Assembly: GCA_965216365.1 (NCBI GenBank)
Contig: CBDCFT010000049.1
Span: 186,001 to 250,000, forward strand
Length of the DNA stretch: 64,000 nucleotides
Origin: CBDCFT01 sp965216365
GTDB taxonomy: Bacteria; Pseudomonadota; Gammaproteobacteria; Arenicellales; CBDCFT01
Reading direction: 5' to 3'
The position numbers and the translations under genes are program-made. The number at the start of each line of letters is the position of its first letter. Within the stretch, counting starts at the first letter, position 1. The notes under the pieces were generated by a model, which saw only the letters and a list, made by a program, of their open reading frames with translations, was not told the DNA's origin and did no database searches. Positions 47,270 to 55,682 of the stretch are shown piece by piece.

Positions 47270-48733
47270 CTATCGCTCTGCAACCGCATCGAGCACCGGC
47301 ATAGGCTGGTCAGGCAAAACCGAATCAGAGCGCGACGGCGTCTGCGCTAGCTGTTGAAGAATATCTTCCACCGCATCTGCGCCCATGCGCATGGCGCTGT
47401 GCATGTTTGGATAGTAAAACCCGCCTTGCCGGCCGACGGACATCAGACCCGGGATTTCACTTAAATAGCGCATACAGGTTGCAAGATGTGCTTCAAACCC
47501 CAGTCTAAATACCGGATAAGCATGACGATTACGAATTATGTGATGTTCAACGATTTGATCTGGTGTGCATAATCCCTCGCTTTCCAACTCGCTGAGCAAG
47601 CGTTGGCACACATTATCCGAATTCGTCCATTTTTCATCGCCAACCTCGCAGGTCATTTCAACGATTAAAACCGTGTGGGTCGCTGGATTTATCTGCATGC
47701 CCGCATTTTTGGGTTCACTGACCCGGTGAAACAAGCGGTTACGATAGTATACGTAGGACGCGTCCAGGACTTGGGGCTTGTCTACTAACAACCCGTGAAC
47801 AATTCCCGCTTTATAACGTAAGGCGGTTGCCGCCTCGACGATGTTATCCGATGGGCGCGGCCGTAACGAGCGCACCAATTCAGGTAACGCAATAGTAGAA
47901 ACACAGTAATCGGCGTGAATTTCTGTAGCGTTTTTGCCCTCCGCATCCTGATACACGACAGAAAATCGCTTTACCCCGGAATTTATTTCAACCCGCTGCA
48001 CTTCGGCATCCAGCAAGACCGTTCCGCCCAATTGCCGTATGCGTTGCATCATCAAGCGCGGCATGGTCTCGGCGCCTGTTCGCGAATAATGCAAGGTTTC
48101 TTTTACCAGCGCACTTTCCACCGATTGATCCTGACTTGATTTAATACCTATACGGGCCAGCATGTCTTTAATGACATCGACAGCGCTCAGGCGGGGCATC
48201 TTGCGTTTTATAAAAGTGGCAGAGAGTTGCGCCGGCGGCAAACCCCAGTAACGTTCAGTAAAGTCTTTGAAAAAGTATTCGTATAGCGGTTTACCGTAGA
48301 GTTGGATCAGTGCCTGTTCGGCATTGAGCGATGGCTTTGGTGAAATGCGATTGGTCAGTTCCTGCGCGAATAACCCGATGACACAGCGAGCCAGAGTCAA
48401 CGGCGGAATTCCACGCACCATATCCTTGAATCGCAACGGATAGCGAAAAAAACGATTCGCCCAGCGTATTTTCCCGTCAGAAATGACATCGATGCATTGG
48501 TCGCCCATCAATTCACGCATATCGGCGAGTATGTCAGCATCATGCTCATACAACATGTGCACACCGAAGTCGTAATAATTTTCACCGAATCTGTGCCCCG
48601 CTCCCAGTCCGCCCGGCACAGACTCGCGCTCGATTACCATGACCGGTACGCCGCGCCTCGCTAACACTAACGCCGCATACAGACCGCACACGCCCCCACC
48701 AAGAATGGCGACCTGGATATCGAGATCAGCCAT
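47270..48733 (-). CDS. FAD-dependent amine-oxidase-like / protoporphyrinogen-oxidase-like protein
   Basis: A 487-residue flavoprotein started at ATG 48733 (MADLDIQVAILGGGVCGLYAALVLARRG), which overlaps the stop of the upstream hydrolase by 8 bases. The dinucleotide motif GGGVCGLYAA, and the second glycine-rich patch EREVPGG-like region (IERESVPGGLGAGH), mark an amine-oxidase/UDP-galactopyranose-mutase-type FAD site. The C-terminal SVGRQGGFYYPNMHSAMRMG is the closing FAD motif. In other bacteria such proteins sit near glycan genes and convert sugars, or oxidise amines and porphyrin-like compounds. Substrate unknown. Coupled to the hydrolase (48726) and followed by the TPR membrane protein. Confidence 0.8.
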   Translation of the reverse strand: MADLDIQVAILGGGVCGLYAALVLARRGVPVMVIERESVPGGLGAGHRFGENYYDFGVHMLYEHDADILADMRELMGDQCIDVISDGKIRWANRFFRYPLRFKDMVRGIPPLTLARCVIGLFAQELTNRISPKPSLNAEQALIQLYGKPLYEYFFKDFTERYWGLPPAQLSATFIKRKMPRLSAVDVIKDMLARIGIKSSQDQSVESALVKETLHYSRTGAETMPRLMMQRIRQLGGTVLLDAEVQRVEINSGVKRFSVVYQDAEGKNATEIHADYCVSTIALPELVRSLRPRPSDNIVEAATALRYKAGIVHGLLVDKPQVLDASYVYYRNRLFHRVSEPKNAGMQINPATHTVLIVEMTCEVGDEKWTNSDNVCQRLLSELESEGLCTPDQIVEHHIIRNRHAYPVFRLGFEAHLATCMRYLSEIPGLMSVGRQGGFYYPNMHSAMRMGADAVEDILQQLAQTPSRSDSVLPDQPMPVLDAVAER

Positions 48734-49499
48734 TGTCGATTTCGCTGAGTACGTCTTTGACCGCTCGCGCGATTCTTTCCAACTCCGCATCCGACGATAA
48801 GCGATGTTCAGAATCTTTGAATAGATTGACAGTCACCTTATCTGACGACAAAGCGTTGGCTAATGCTATCGACGTTTCCCATGGTACATCCGGATCGTTC
48901 ATGCCATGCAGCAAATGAACCGGACAATCGATTTCGATCTTGTCATTCAGAACTAAATGTTCACGGCCATCGTCGATAAACTGCATCGACAACGGATACG
49001 GTTGCTCATCGTACCGCGACGGCAACATCAGCGTTTCGCCCGCTTGGAGTCTGGCGCGTTGCTCCTCGGACAGATGCGTCCACATTAAACGTTCGGTAAA
49101 ATCCGGTGCCGAAGCGATACCCACCATCCCGGCGATGCGTTCGGGAATCGTGCGGGCCAGCAGACACATTATCCAACCCCCCATGCTCGAACCCACCAAA
49201 ACCAGCTTGTCGCTGGTGAGTTGTGTCACAACAGCCAGCGCATCCTCATACCAACGGCCAATGGTGCCATCGACAAACTCACCACTGGATCGGCCATGTC
49301 CGGAATAGTCAAACCGCAAATAGGCATAGCCGTGCAGTGCACAAAAACCATCCAGGTAATCCGCCTTGGTTCCGCCCATGTATGACTTGTAGCCACTCAG
49401 AAATACGATTGTCGGAGAACGCCCTGCCCGCTGGCGATAAGCGATATATCCCCCCGATCCGATTTCCAGCGTCTTAAAATTGCTATTTTCTCTACCCAT
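48726..49499 (-). CDS. Alpha/beta hydrolase (carboxylesterase-like)
   Basis: A 257-residue hydrolase. The nucleophile is in LVGSSMGGWIMC, the acid in HGMNDPDVPW and the histidine in FKDSEHRLSSDAE. The N-terminal part (FLSGYKSYMGGTKADYLDGFC) fits a group of bacterial serine hydrolases acting on small esters. Its end overlaps the FAD gene start by 8 bases, indicating co-translation. It is divergent from the phasin gene; the 130-base region between them has tandem operator-like repeats that could control both. Confidence 0.87.
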   Translation of the reverse strand: MGRENSNFKTLEIGSGGYIAYRQRAGRSPTIVFLSGYKSYMGGTKADYLDGFCALHGYAYLRFDYSGHGRSSGEFVDGTIGRWYEDALAVVTQLTSDKLVLVGSSMGGWIMCLLARTIPERIAGMVGIASAPDFTERLMWTHLSEEQRARLQAGETLMLPSRYDEQPYPLSMQFIDDGREHLVLNDKIEIDCPVHLLHGMNDPDVPWETSIALANALSSDKVTVNLFKDSEHRLSSDAELERIARAVKDVLSEIDNG

Positions 49500-49553
49500 T
49501 TTTATGAGAATAACCGTATCTTATTGATATTATTGAATTAAATATTTTATGAA

Positions 49554-49595
49554 TTATGTTGCACTGCAACATTTTCTTTGTTATGCTGCACTGCA
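49554..49595. promoter_or_regulatory. Tandem direct repeats upstream of the phasin gene, candidate PhaR-type operators
   Basis: Two copies of TTATGYTGCACTGCA begin at 49554 and 49581, 27 bases apart start to start, and differ by one base. Each contains TGCACTGCA-like palindromic character. TGC-rich palindromes are known binding sites of PhaR, the repressor of phasin genes. They lie 37-78 bases ahead of the phasin ATG. Confidence 0.65.
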
Positions 49596-49631
49596 CAAAT
49601 TATCCTAACCTTCACTATTTGAGGTAACATC

Positions 49632-49970
49632 ATGACCGACAATTTATTTTTTGCACAATCTGAGAAATACATGGCCCCGGCCATCGAGCTTAACAAATTA
49701 GCGATCAAAAACACCGAAAAACTGGTGAAAATGCAGGTCGCCAACCTGCAAAGCTACTCCAAGCTGGGCATGGATTCCTGGAAAGCTGCTTTAGACGTTA
49801 AAGATGCTGAAAGTTTCCAAGCCTATGCTGAAAAACAACGTCAAGTCATGCAAGATACCGCTAAGAAAGTAGCGGAAGATGCAAAAATCGTTGCCGAGTT
49901 AAGCAATGGTTATGCCAGCGAAGCTCGTAAAATCTTTCAAGACAGCGTTAACGAAGTGAGCAAAAAGTAA
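49632..49970 (+). CDS. Phasin family protein
   Basis: A 112-residue helical protein with a phasin-2-like pattern (IELNKLAIKNTEKLVKMQVANLQSYSKL, then AYAEKQRQVMQDTAKKV). Phasins coat polyhydroxyalkanoate granules and limit their size. The GAGG 9 bases before ATG 49632 supports the start. Control by a PhaR-like repressor is suggested by the tandem repeats upstream; the phaC synthase gene itself is not in this window. The gene is followed by a strong terminator (50001-50028). Confidence 0.9.
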   Translation: MTDNLFFAQSEKYMAPAIELNKLAIKNTEKLVKMQVANLQSYSKLGMDSWKAALDVKDAESFQAYAEKQRQVMQDTAKKVAEDAKIVAELSNGYASEARKIFQDSVNEVSKK

Positions 49971-50000
49971 CTTAACGCTTTGCTTTGAATCAAGAAGTCA

Positions 50001-50028
50001 AAATGCCGCCTTCGGGCGGCATTTTTTT
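50001..50028 (+). terminator. Strong Rho-independent terminator after the phasin gene
   Basis: A 10-bp stem (AAATGCCGCC / GGCGGCATTT) with a stable TTCG tetraloop is followed by a T run (to 50028). It lies 31 bases after the phasin stop and is one of the clearest terminators in the window. Confidence 0.92.
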
Positions 50029-50676
50029 GAACTAAAACCCTAAAAGTTTACGCTTCATAAATTCTCGCTGACAAGTTTACGAGGGCGTTCAGACGGCTTT
50101 CTGCCGGAATTTAGGTATTGTTTCAATTGCCCTGCTTTGGGGATAATTTTTTGAACTAGAGACATCCCGTGGCACCATCATGCTCAAAAACCACGGCAAT
50201 GCTGTTTCTTGGTGAACCACACTCAACGACTATCTCGTTGCCTGCCTTGCTTGCCTTCATTACGTTCAATATTCGCTAATTTTCAATAACTGTCTGCTCA
50301 ACGCGACAATCAACACATTCCCTGGCCATATCCCGGAAAACCGAATGCCCTTATTTTTAAGCTGCACAAACTGCTAATTATCTTGCGGGAAGGTCGGCTG
50401 CTGGCGTAGCGACTATCGTTGACCAAACACCTGGGTAACCAGCTTCAAACGCATCTGCCATCACGACACCATGAATAACGCTGTCCTGTCGTATTAAGCA
50501 AACAGTTCGTTGGACAATCCCGTTGGTTTGCGTGAGTTCAATGCGGTAATGGATTGATTTGTAAGTATCTATTCTCTCTGGCACACAAGTTGCTTAGTGG
50601 GCTGCAGGACTTTAATTTTCGTCACGGACGACGTATTTGTCATTTTATTAACAAACTAACTGGAGAAGTACACATT
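50029..50676. other. Long intergenic stretch with only a doubtful small reading frame
   Basis: About 650 bases between the phasin terminator and the EF-hand gene. The only candidate is a minus-strand frame (50378-50584, 68 codons, GTG start, end ATPAADLPAR). It has no recognisable domain and no clear ribosome site. No tRNA, repeat or structured RNA was recognised. Confidence 0.5.
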
Positions 50677-50907
50677 ATGAAACGCATTATTACATTGGTA
50701 TCAGGGCTTGGTTTAATGGCGTTAGCCGGCATGAGTTATGGTCAGGATATGCCCGCTATGGCGGACCTCGACGCTGACCAAGACGGCCAGATCTCCGCGG
50801 AAGAAGCCAGCGCTAACGAAACCGTGGCAGCAGCTTTCAGCGAAGCCGATGCCGATAGCGACGGTATGCTAAGCGCGGATGAATACGCCGCTCTTGCCGG
50901 TCAATAA
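50677..50907 (+). CDS. Small exported EF-hand protein
   Basis: A 76-residue protein from ATG 50677, with GGAGAAG ahead. The first 23 residues are a signal peptide (MKRIITLVSGLGLMALAGMS, cleaved near SYGQ). Two EF-hand calcium loops follow: DLDADQDGQISAEEA and EADADSDGMLSADEY, each with acidic residues at positions 1, 3, 5 and 12. It is probably a periplasmic calcium-binding or sensor protein. A strong hairpin (50942-50971) follows. No partner gene was recognised. Confidence 0.85.
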   Translation: MKRIITLVSGLGLMALAGMSYGQDMPAMADLDADQDGQISAEEASANETVAAAFSEADADSDGMLSADEYAALAGQ

Positions 50908-50941
50908 TTTGATTCATCCATAACTGAATCAATATTGCAGT

Positions 50942-50971
50942 CGGGTCACACGGAGTTAATCGTGTGACCCG
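50942..50971 (+). terminator. Stem-loop after the EF-hand gene
   Basis: An 11-bp perfect stem (CGGGTCACACG / CGTGTGACCCG) with an 8-base loop lies 35 bases after the stop codon. No T run follows, so it may be a weak or bidirectional terminator. Confidence 0.6.
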
Positions 50972-51063
50972 CCTACTGCATCCAAGAAATATTATCGACT
51001 TAGCGTTTAGCCTTCTAATATAAAAACGCGAAAGTTTTACGCAGCGCAAAGGACTGTACGCGA

Positions 51064-51279
51064 ATGATTACAATCACTGATTGCATAGACTTGTGTGAAC
51101 TCGATGAAGACCAGGTCGATGCCATCGCACAACACGAAGGTCTGCCTACTATTATTGCCATTGAAGTGGCAGTAAAAATAATGAACGAACAAGACGGCGA
51201 ATCGAAGGTTCGCCAGATGATCGAGGATGATCTCGTTGTTGCTGATCGAACCGGACACAGCGATCAGGCCGCACATTGA
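51064..51279 (+). CDS. Small uncharacterised protein
   Basis: A 71-residue acidic protein (MITITDCIDLCELDEDQVDA...). I do not recognise the family with certainty, but the composition and the conserved-looking start suggest a real small cytoplasmic protein. It has no signal peptide, membrane segment or cysteine pair of note beyond DCIDLC. It stands alone between the EF-hand gene and a convergent sulfur-metabolism gene, and its role is unknown. Confidence 0.6.
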   Translation: MITITDCIDLCELDEDQVDAIAQHEGLPTIIAIEVAVKIMNEQDGESKVRQMIEDDLVVADRTGHSDQAAH

Positions 51280-51517
51280 GAACATGTGCTTCAGCATTTT
51301 GATGAGACCCATCCACTGCAGGCAATCTAACGACTGCGCTTTCCCTGCTCCACTGTTTAGACGCGCACATCATCTTTTCACGCCCGAGAACGTAATGAAG
51401 CACAAGCCGGGTATTCGGGGAAACAATCCGCCCCTGTCCGGTGGGATTTCTTCTTACTGAGTTCTCACGAACACAGGATCGAAAAGGCATAGCAACGATT
51501 GAGCACAACGCGCACAG

Positions 51518-52561
51518 CTAAGCTGTTCCATTCATCGGCCCACTCGCCTTTTCCCATGCATCAATGCCCCCTTTAATGTGGCAAACATTCTCCAGTCCTG
51601 CCCGCCGGGCCGCCTGCACAGCCATGGCGGAACGCTCGCCGTACGCACAGTAAAAAACCAGGCGTTTACTCGTTGTGTCGGCTAACTCGCGCAATAACCC
51701 GCCCGGTTTTAAATGCGTTTCCAATTCCGTATACGGCGCGTGTGCTGATTCCGGAATGACGCCGTGACGTTCACGCTCGGATTCATCGCGTAGATCGACC
51801 ATCACAATCTCATTCGAATCGACCAAGGGAATCGCTTCTGCGCAGGTCAGTGACCACCCCGCCGCTTCCAGTTCATCCTGTGACAACCCAATTTTGACAT
51901 TGGCGGGAACTGCAACGTCCATCATTTTTGGATTCGGCAGATTGAGATTATTCATTATCTCCACGTATTCATCAACATCACCGACTTGCAAGCGCGGGTT
52001 GTACTTTCTTTCTTCTTGAATCGTACTGACCGTATCACCTTTGTAATCATGAGCGGGATAAACCAGGGTTTCTTCCGGTAGTTTTAGCAGTTTATTAAAT
52101 ATCGAATCGTATTGCGCCACAGCGTCACCATTCTGAAAATCCGTTCTACCGGTGCCGCGAATCAGCAGGGTATCACCGGTGAAAACACGATCCTGCATCA
52201 CAAAACTATAAGAATCATCGGTATGTCCAGGGGTGTAAATCACATCCAGATCTACTCCTTCCGCATCCACTGTATCGCCTTCTTGTACACGTACCGACAC
52301 CACATCCACCGCACTCATCTCGCCCATGACAGTTATGCAGTGAGTACGATCACGCAACGCTCCCAGACCGGTAATATGATCGGCATGCACATGAGTGTCG
52401 ACAGCTTTTAAAAGTTTTAAATCCAACTCTTCGAGAAGCTGTATATAACGATCAACTTTTTCTAGCACCGGATCGATAATGATCGCCTCGCCACCTTGGC
52501 GACTGGCAACAAGATAGGTATAAGTACTGGAAACGCTGTCGAACAATTGGCGAAAAATCAT
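51518..52561 (-). CDS. Persulfide dioxygenase-rhodanese fusion protein
   Basis: A 347-residue protein with two parts. Residues about 1-240 form an ETHE1-like metallo-beta-lactamase fold with the iron-binding motif HVHADH at residues 57-62, and GHTDDSYSF and PAHDYKG as further ligand regions. The C-terminal 100 residues are a rhodanese with active loop CAYGERS. The fusion oxidises glutathione persulfide to sulfite, and the rhodanese moves sulfur to or from thiosulfate; it is known as PRF. It is the last gene of a run beginning with an acyl-CoA dehydrogenase, overlapping the DUF6285 gene by 4 bases. Confidence 0.92.
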   Translation of the reverse strand: MIFRQLFDSVSSTYTYLVASRQGGEAIIIDPVLEKVDRYIQLLEELDLKLLKAVDTHVHADHITGLGALRDRTHCITVMGEMSAVDVVSVRVQEGDTVDAEGVDLDVIYTPGHTDDSYSFVMQDRVFTGDTLLIRGTGRTDFQNGDAVAQYDSIFNKLLKLPEETLVYPAHDYKGDTVSTIQEERKYNPRLQVGDVDEYVEIMNNLNLPNPKMMDVAVPANVKIGLSQDELEAAGWSLTCAEAIPLVDSNEIVMVDLRDESERERHGVIPESAHAPYTELETHLKPGGLLRELADTTSKRLVFYCAYGERSAMAVQAARRAGLENVCHIKGGIDAWEKASGPMNGTA

Positions 52562-52926
52562 TTCAGTCCTGTTATATATTTCGGGTTGCTGACTTGTAGT
52601 TCTCGAGTAACATTTTTAACCAGGAAGTCATAGATACCGGAATGACTATCGAATTTGCCCGCCCGTATATCCTTAGCTAAACGACGATCGAGGTCGACTA
52701 ACGAAACATTGTCGTTTTCATCGATCTCGTAGAATTCTTTAAGATTTTCCATCACCAAACCCGCATCGTCCGCACCTGAAACCTCCCTTGCGGCAATCGC
52801 CATTGCGTTTAATATCATCAACGCGTCATAACGCTTGTTCTGAGGCAAATCGTTAACCAGGGTTTTTAAGGTTTCGCGCGCAATATTCAGCAATTCGGCA
52901 GCGTTGGGGCGATGAGTCATTGTCAA
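52558..52926 (-). CDS. DUF6285-like small protein
   Basis: A 122-residue helical protein with the pattern HRPNAAELLNIARETLKTLV and a C-terminal DFLVKNVTRELQVSNPKYI. Proteins of this kind are usually found next to phosphotransferase (APH) and acyl-CoA dehydrogenase genes, as here. The role of the protein is unknown; it may stabilise or assist the APH partner. The gene is 8 bases after the phosphotransferase and overlaps the persulfide dioxygenase start by 4 bases. Confidence 0.8.
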   Translation of the reverse strand: MTMTHRPNAAELLNIARETLKTLVNDLPQNKRYDALMILNAMAIAAREVSGADDAGLVMENLKEFYEIDENDNVSLVDLDRRLAKDIRAGKFDSHSGIYDFLVKNVTRELQVSNPKYITGLK

Positions 52927-52934
52927 TCCAATTA

Positions 52935-53954
52935 TTAGACTGGCGCTGTTTGTTCGAGAATGTCAAATTCCATTTCAGGAACTATGCGGCCAGTCAGCGC
53001 CAATTCAAGTGATAATTGTTCACCGGACAAATGCCGTTGTGCCTGCTGCAAGGCAATTACCGCCCAACGCACCGCGGCCATCACTTCCCAATAGGTGGCT
53101 TGCTTTCTGTTGATCGATCGACCCGATTGTCGCTCATAAGCCCGGTAAAAATCTTCACGCCGGCCGATGCCACCCGCTTCGAACTCGTATTGAGCAAAGC
53201 GCCAGCACCGCGAGCAATACCAGGCAATATCTTCCAGCGGATCACTGAGACCAGCGAATTCCCAGTCAAGTACGCCAGTAAGCTCTTCATGGTCTATCAT
53301 GAGATTGCCAGTTCGAAAATCACAGTGGCAAAATACAGTTTCAGAATCTGCAGGCAGATTTGTTTCCAGCCAACGCAATCCCCACTCCAAAACCGGCTGC
53401 GGTGCTGGTAATTCATCCAGATAACCCCGATATTGATTTATGCGTGCTCGGGCGGGCGATGGATAAGGGAAAAAAAGAAAATCCAGATCAAACTTCATCC
53501 AATCGATTGCATGAATCCGAGCTAACTCAGTCCCCAGACGTTCCACTAAAGCCATTCTTTGCGCATCGTTCCTGTTTTCACGCACTAACGCACGCGCATC
53601 CGCATTACCACTCACACGCTTCATCAGGTAAAAACTTCTACCCAGCACACTAACATCTTCGCAACACCACAAGGGTTGTGGAACCGTGACGCCGCTTTGA
53701 TATGTCGACTCCAGTACGGCGAACTCCTGCACACGACTCATGCTGACCTGCACACTGGAAGGCGCATCAGTGCGTATTACCCAGGCATGTTTTCCATCCC
53801 AATCGCCGCCTTTGATATTGACATCGACAGCGTAGTTTTCCTGAATCGCGCCGCCACTTAACCGAGAGATTGAATTGACTTTAACGGAATTTGCCTGACT
53901 TTTATCAGCGATAAACTCCGCTAATTTTTCATAGGAAGTCTGTTCTATCCCCAC
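52935..53954 (-). CDS. Phosphotransferase family protein (APH/ACAD10-11-like kinase)
   Basis: A 339-residue kinase-like protein. The catalytic loop is FCHCDFRTGNLMI (HxD...N) and the metal-binding aspartate follows in VLDWEFAGLSDP. The N-lobe has AIQENYAVDVNI and AWVIRTDAPS. In animals the ACAD10/11 proteins fuse an APH kinase to an acyl-CoA dehydrogenase and process 4-hydroxy acids via phosphorylation; here the kinase is followed by a separate acyl-CoA dehydrogenase (overlap 10 bases at 53945). A similar role in hydroxy-acid breakdown is likely but inferred. Confidence 0.88.
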   Translation of the reverse strand: MGIEQTSYEKLAEFIADKSQANSVKVNSISRLSGGAIQENYAVDVNIKGGDWDGKHAWVIRTDAPSSVQVSMSRVQEFAVLESTYQSGVTVPQPLWCCEDVSVLGRSFYLMKRVSGNADARALVRENRNDAQRMALVERLGTELARIHAIDWMKFDLDFLFFPYPSPARARINQYRGYLDELPAPQPVLEWGLRWLETNLPADSETVFCHCDFRTGNLMIDHEELTGVLDWEFAGLSDPLEDIAWYCSRCWRFAQYEFEAGGIGRREDFYRAYERQSGRSINRKQATYWEVMAAVRWAVIALQQAQRHLSGEQLSLELALTGRIVPEMEFDILEQTAPV

Positions 53955-55144
53955 TGCCAGAATTCAGAACCTTCTTTTAATAATGTGCGCGACAAAACCA
54001 TTTTATGTACTTCCGAAGCGCCATCCACCAAACGCGCCTGGCGTGCGTAACGATACATCCACTCTAATGTCGTATCTTTTGAATACCCGCGTGCACCGCA
54101 TAGTTGAATGGCCGTATCGACTGCTTTGTGTAATACGTCCGCCACGGCAACTTTCGCCATAGATACTTCTTTGCGCGCGAACTCACCCTGCTCCAGTTTC
54201 CACGCCGCATGCATGGTCAGCAATCGTCCGATCTGGATATCCATAGCCGCTTCACCCAACATCCATTGCACACTTTCGTGCTCCGCCAGCGTGCTGCCGA
54301 ACGCTTCGCGCTCACCAACATAAGACGATGCTATTTCCATCGCGCGCTTTGCCAGCCCCAACCAACGCATACAATGCGTAAGCCGTGCGGTACCCAATCG
54401 AATTTGGGTGAGTTTCAAACCATCGCCGACGTCCATTAGTCGATTTTCATCCGGGATGCGCAAACCATTGAACCTCAATTCGCAATGCCCACCGTGCTCC
54501 TCCGGCCCCATGATAGGAATACGCCGCACAAGCTCCCAGCCGGGATCGTCGCGGTGAAACAGAAACGCGGTGAGTCCCTTGCGCGGATCATCTGAAGTGC
54601 GTGCAACGAGAATAAAATGTGCCGCAACTGCGGCACCGGTTATAAACCATTTATGACCGTTAATTACCCAGTCATCACCTTCCCGGGTCGCCGTGGTTTG
54701 CATCATGGCCGCAGGATCGGAACCGGAACCCGGCGCAGGCTCGGTCATAACAAACGCTGACTGTACCGTTCCATCGACAATAGGCTGCAACCATTTTTCT
54801 TTTTGCGCATCCGTAGCCACCTTTTCCAGCACCATCATATTGCCATCGTCGGGCGCGGCGCTATTGAACACGACGGGGCCGAAAATAGAGCGATTCATTT
54901 CCTCATAACAAATCGCCATGCCGACTGGTCCCAGGCTTTGTCCACCGCGCGCTTTAGGCATTTGCAAACACCAAAGCCCCGCTTTCCGAGCTTGCTCACG
55001 CAGCTTCGGTAAAAGCTGTTCATTCAGATTTTCGCCCTCGTCATAAACTTCCGAGTCGTTTTCCAGTGGAATAAGATTGGTCTCGACGAAATCACGAATG
55101 CGATCGCGAAAATCGCTTATTTCCGGCGTTAAATTGAAATCCAT
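53945..55144 (-). CDS. Acyl-CoA dehydrogenase, ACAD10/11-like
   Basis: A 399-residue flavoprotein, started at ATG 55144 (MDFNLTPEISDFRDRIRDFV). The family motifs are present: FVMTEPAPGSGSDPAAM (FAD loop), WVINGHKWFITGA, and the C-terminal QLCGARGYSKDTTLEWMYRYAR. It works with the neighbouring APH kinase, which lies immediately downstream with a 10-base overlap, as in the ACAD10/11 pathway that removes the hydroxyl of 4-hydroxyacyl-CoA. The unusual length compared with FadE (13281-15755) shows a separate function. Confidence 0.9.
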   Translation of the reverse strand: MDFNLTPEISDFRDRIRDFVETNLIPLENDSEVYDEGENLNEQLLPKLREQARKAGLWCLQMPKARGGQSLGPVGMAICYEEMNRSIFGPVVFNSAAPDDGNMMVLEKVATDAQKEKWLQPIVDGTVQSAFVMTEPAPGSGSDPAAMMQTTATREGDDWVINGHKWFITGAAVAAHFILVARTSDDPRKGLTAFLFHRDDPGWELVRRIPIMGPEEHGGHCELRFNGLRIPDENRLMDVGDGLKLTQIRLGTARLTHCMRWLGLAKRAMEIASSYVGEREAFGSTLAEHESVQWMLGEAAMDIQIGRLLTMHAAWKLEQGEFARKEVSMAKVAVADVLHKAVDTAIQLCGARGYSKDTTLEWMYRYARQARLVDGASEVHKMVLSRTLLKEGSEFWQWG

Positions 55145-55294
55145 CGCACCCAAAAAAATTACATGCTTGATTTAGTCAATTGTAGCTAAAACTGAATGCG
55201 CATGGGCAAAAATGAATTGATCGTCAGTCATTCCGTTTAGAATACCCAGCCTGTACGATTACCAATACGAAATCCACTAGAGACAGGAGCAAAC

Positions 55295-55648
55295 ATGAGC
55301 ATAAAACGAATTCAAACCGCTACGCGCATGAGTCAAGCGGTTATCCACGGCAACACGGTTTATCTGGCCGGTCAGGTCGCGGCGGATGCCAAGGGTGAAT
55401 CCGTCACCAGGCAAACACAAAACATACTGGATCGAATTGACAATCTGCTGGCCGAAGCCGGCACGGATAAAACCAAGCTGCTAAGCGCTAATATCTGGAT
55501 AGCTGACATGGCTGACTTCGAGGAAATGAATGCCGTGTGGGATGCGTGGGTGACGCCCGGTTCGGCGCCTTGCCGCGCCTGTGTCGAATCAAAACTGGCG
55601 TTTCCGGAGTTCGCGGTAGAAATCATGGTGCAGGCTGCATTGGATTAG
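55295..55648 (+). CDS. RidA family protein
   Basis: A 117-residue RidA/YjgF-type trimeric deaminase or imine hydrolase. IRTQ-like end GNTVYLAGQVA, the conserved arginine in PCRACVESKLAFPEFAVEI, and the glutamate near the C-terminus mark the active site between subunits. AGGAG lies 5 bases before ATG 55295. Such proteins detoxify enamines made by PLP enzymes. It precedes a D-amino-acid dehydrogenase-like gene by 34 bases, and both may work on amino-acid imines. A second, more divergent RidA is in the integron at 61037. Confidence 0.92.
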   Translation: MSIKRIQTATRMSQAVIHGNTVYLAGQVAADAKGESVTRQTQNILDRIDNLLAEAGTDKTKLLSANIWIADMADFEEMNAVWDAWVTPGSAPCRACVESKLAFPEFAVEIMVQAALD

Positions 55649-55682
55649 GTTATTGCATTAGAGCGCTCTTAAAACCACACCA

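Noticed and set aside
50378..50584. Small minus-strand gene
   Set aside because: GTG start without a clear ribosome site and no recognisable domain; its composition is gene-like, so it is only doubtful, not excluded.
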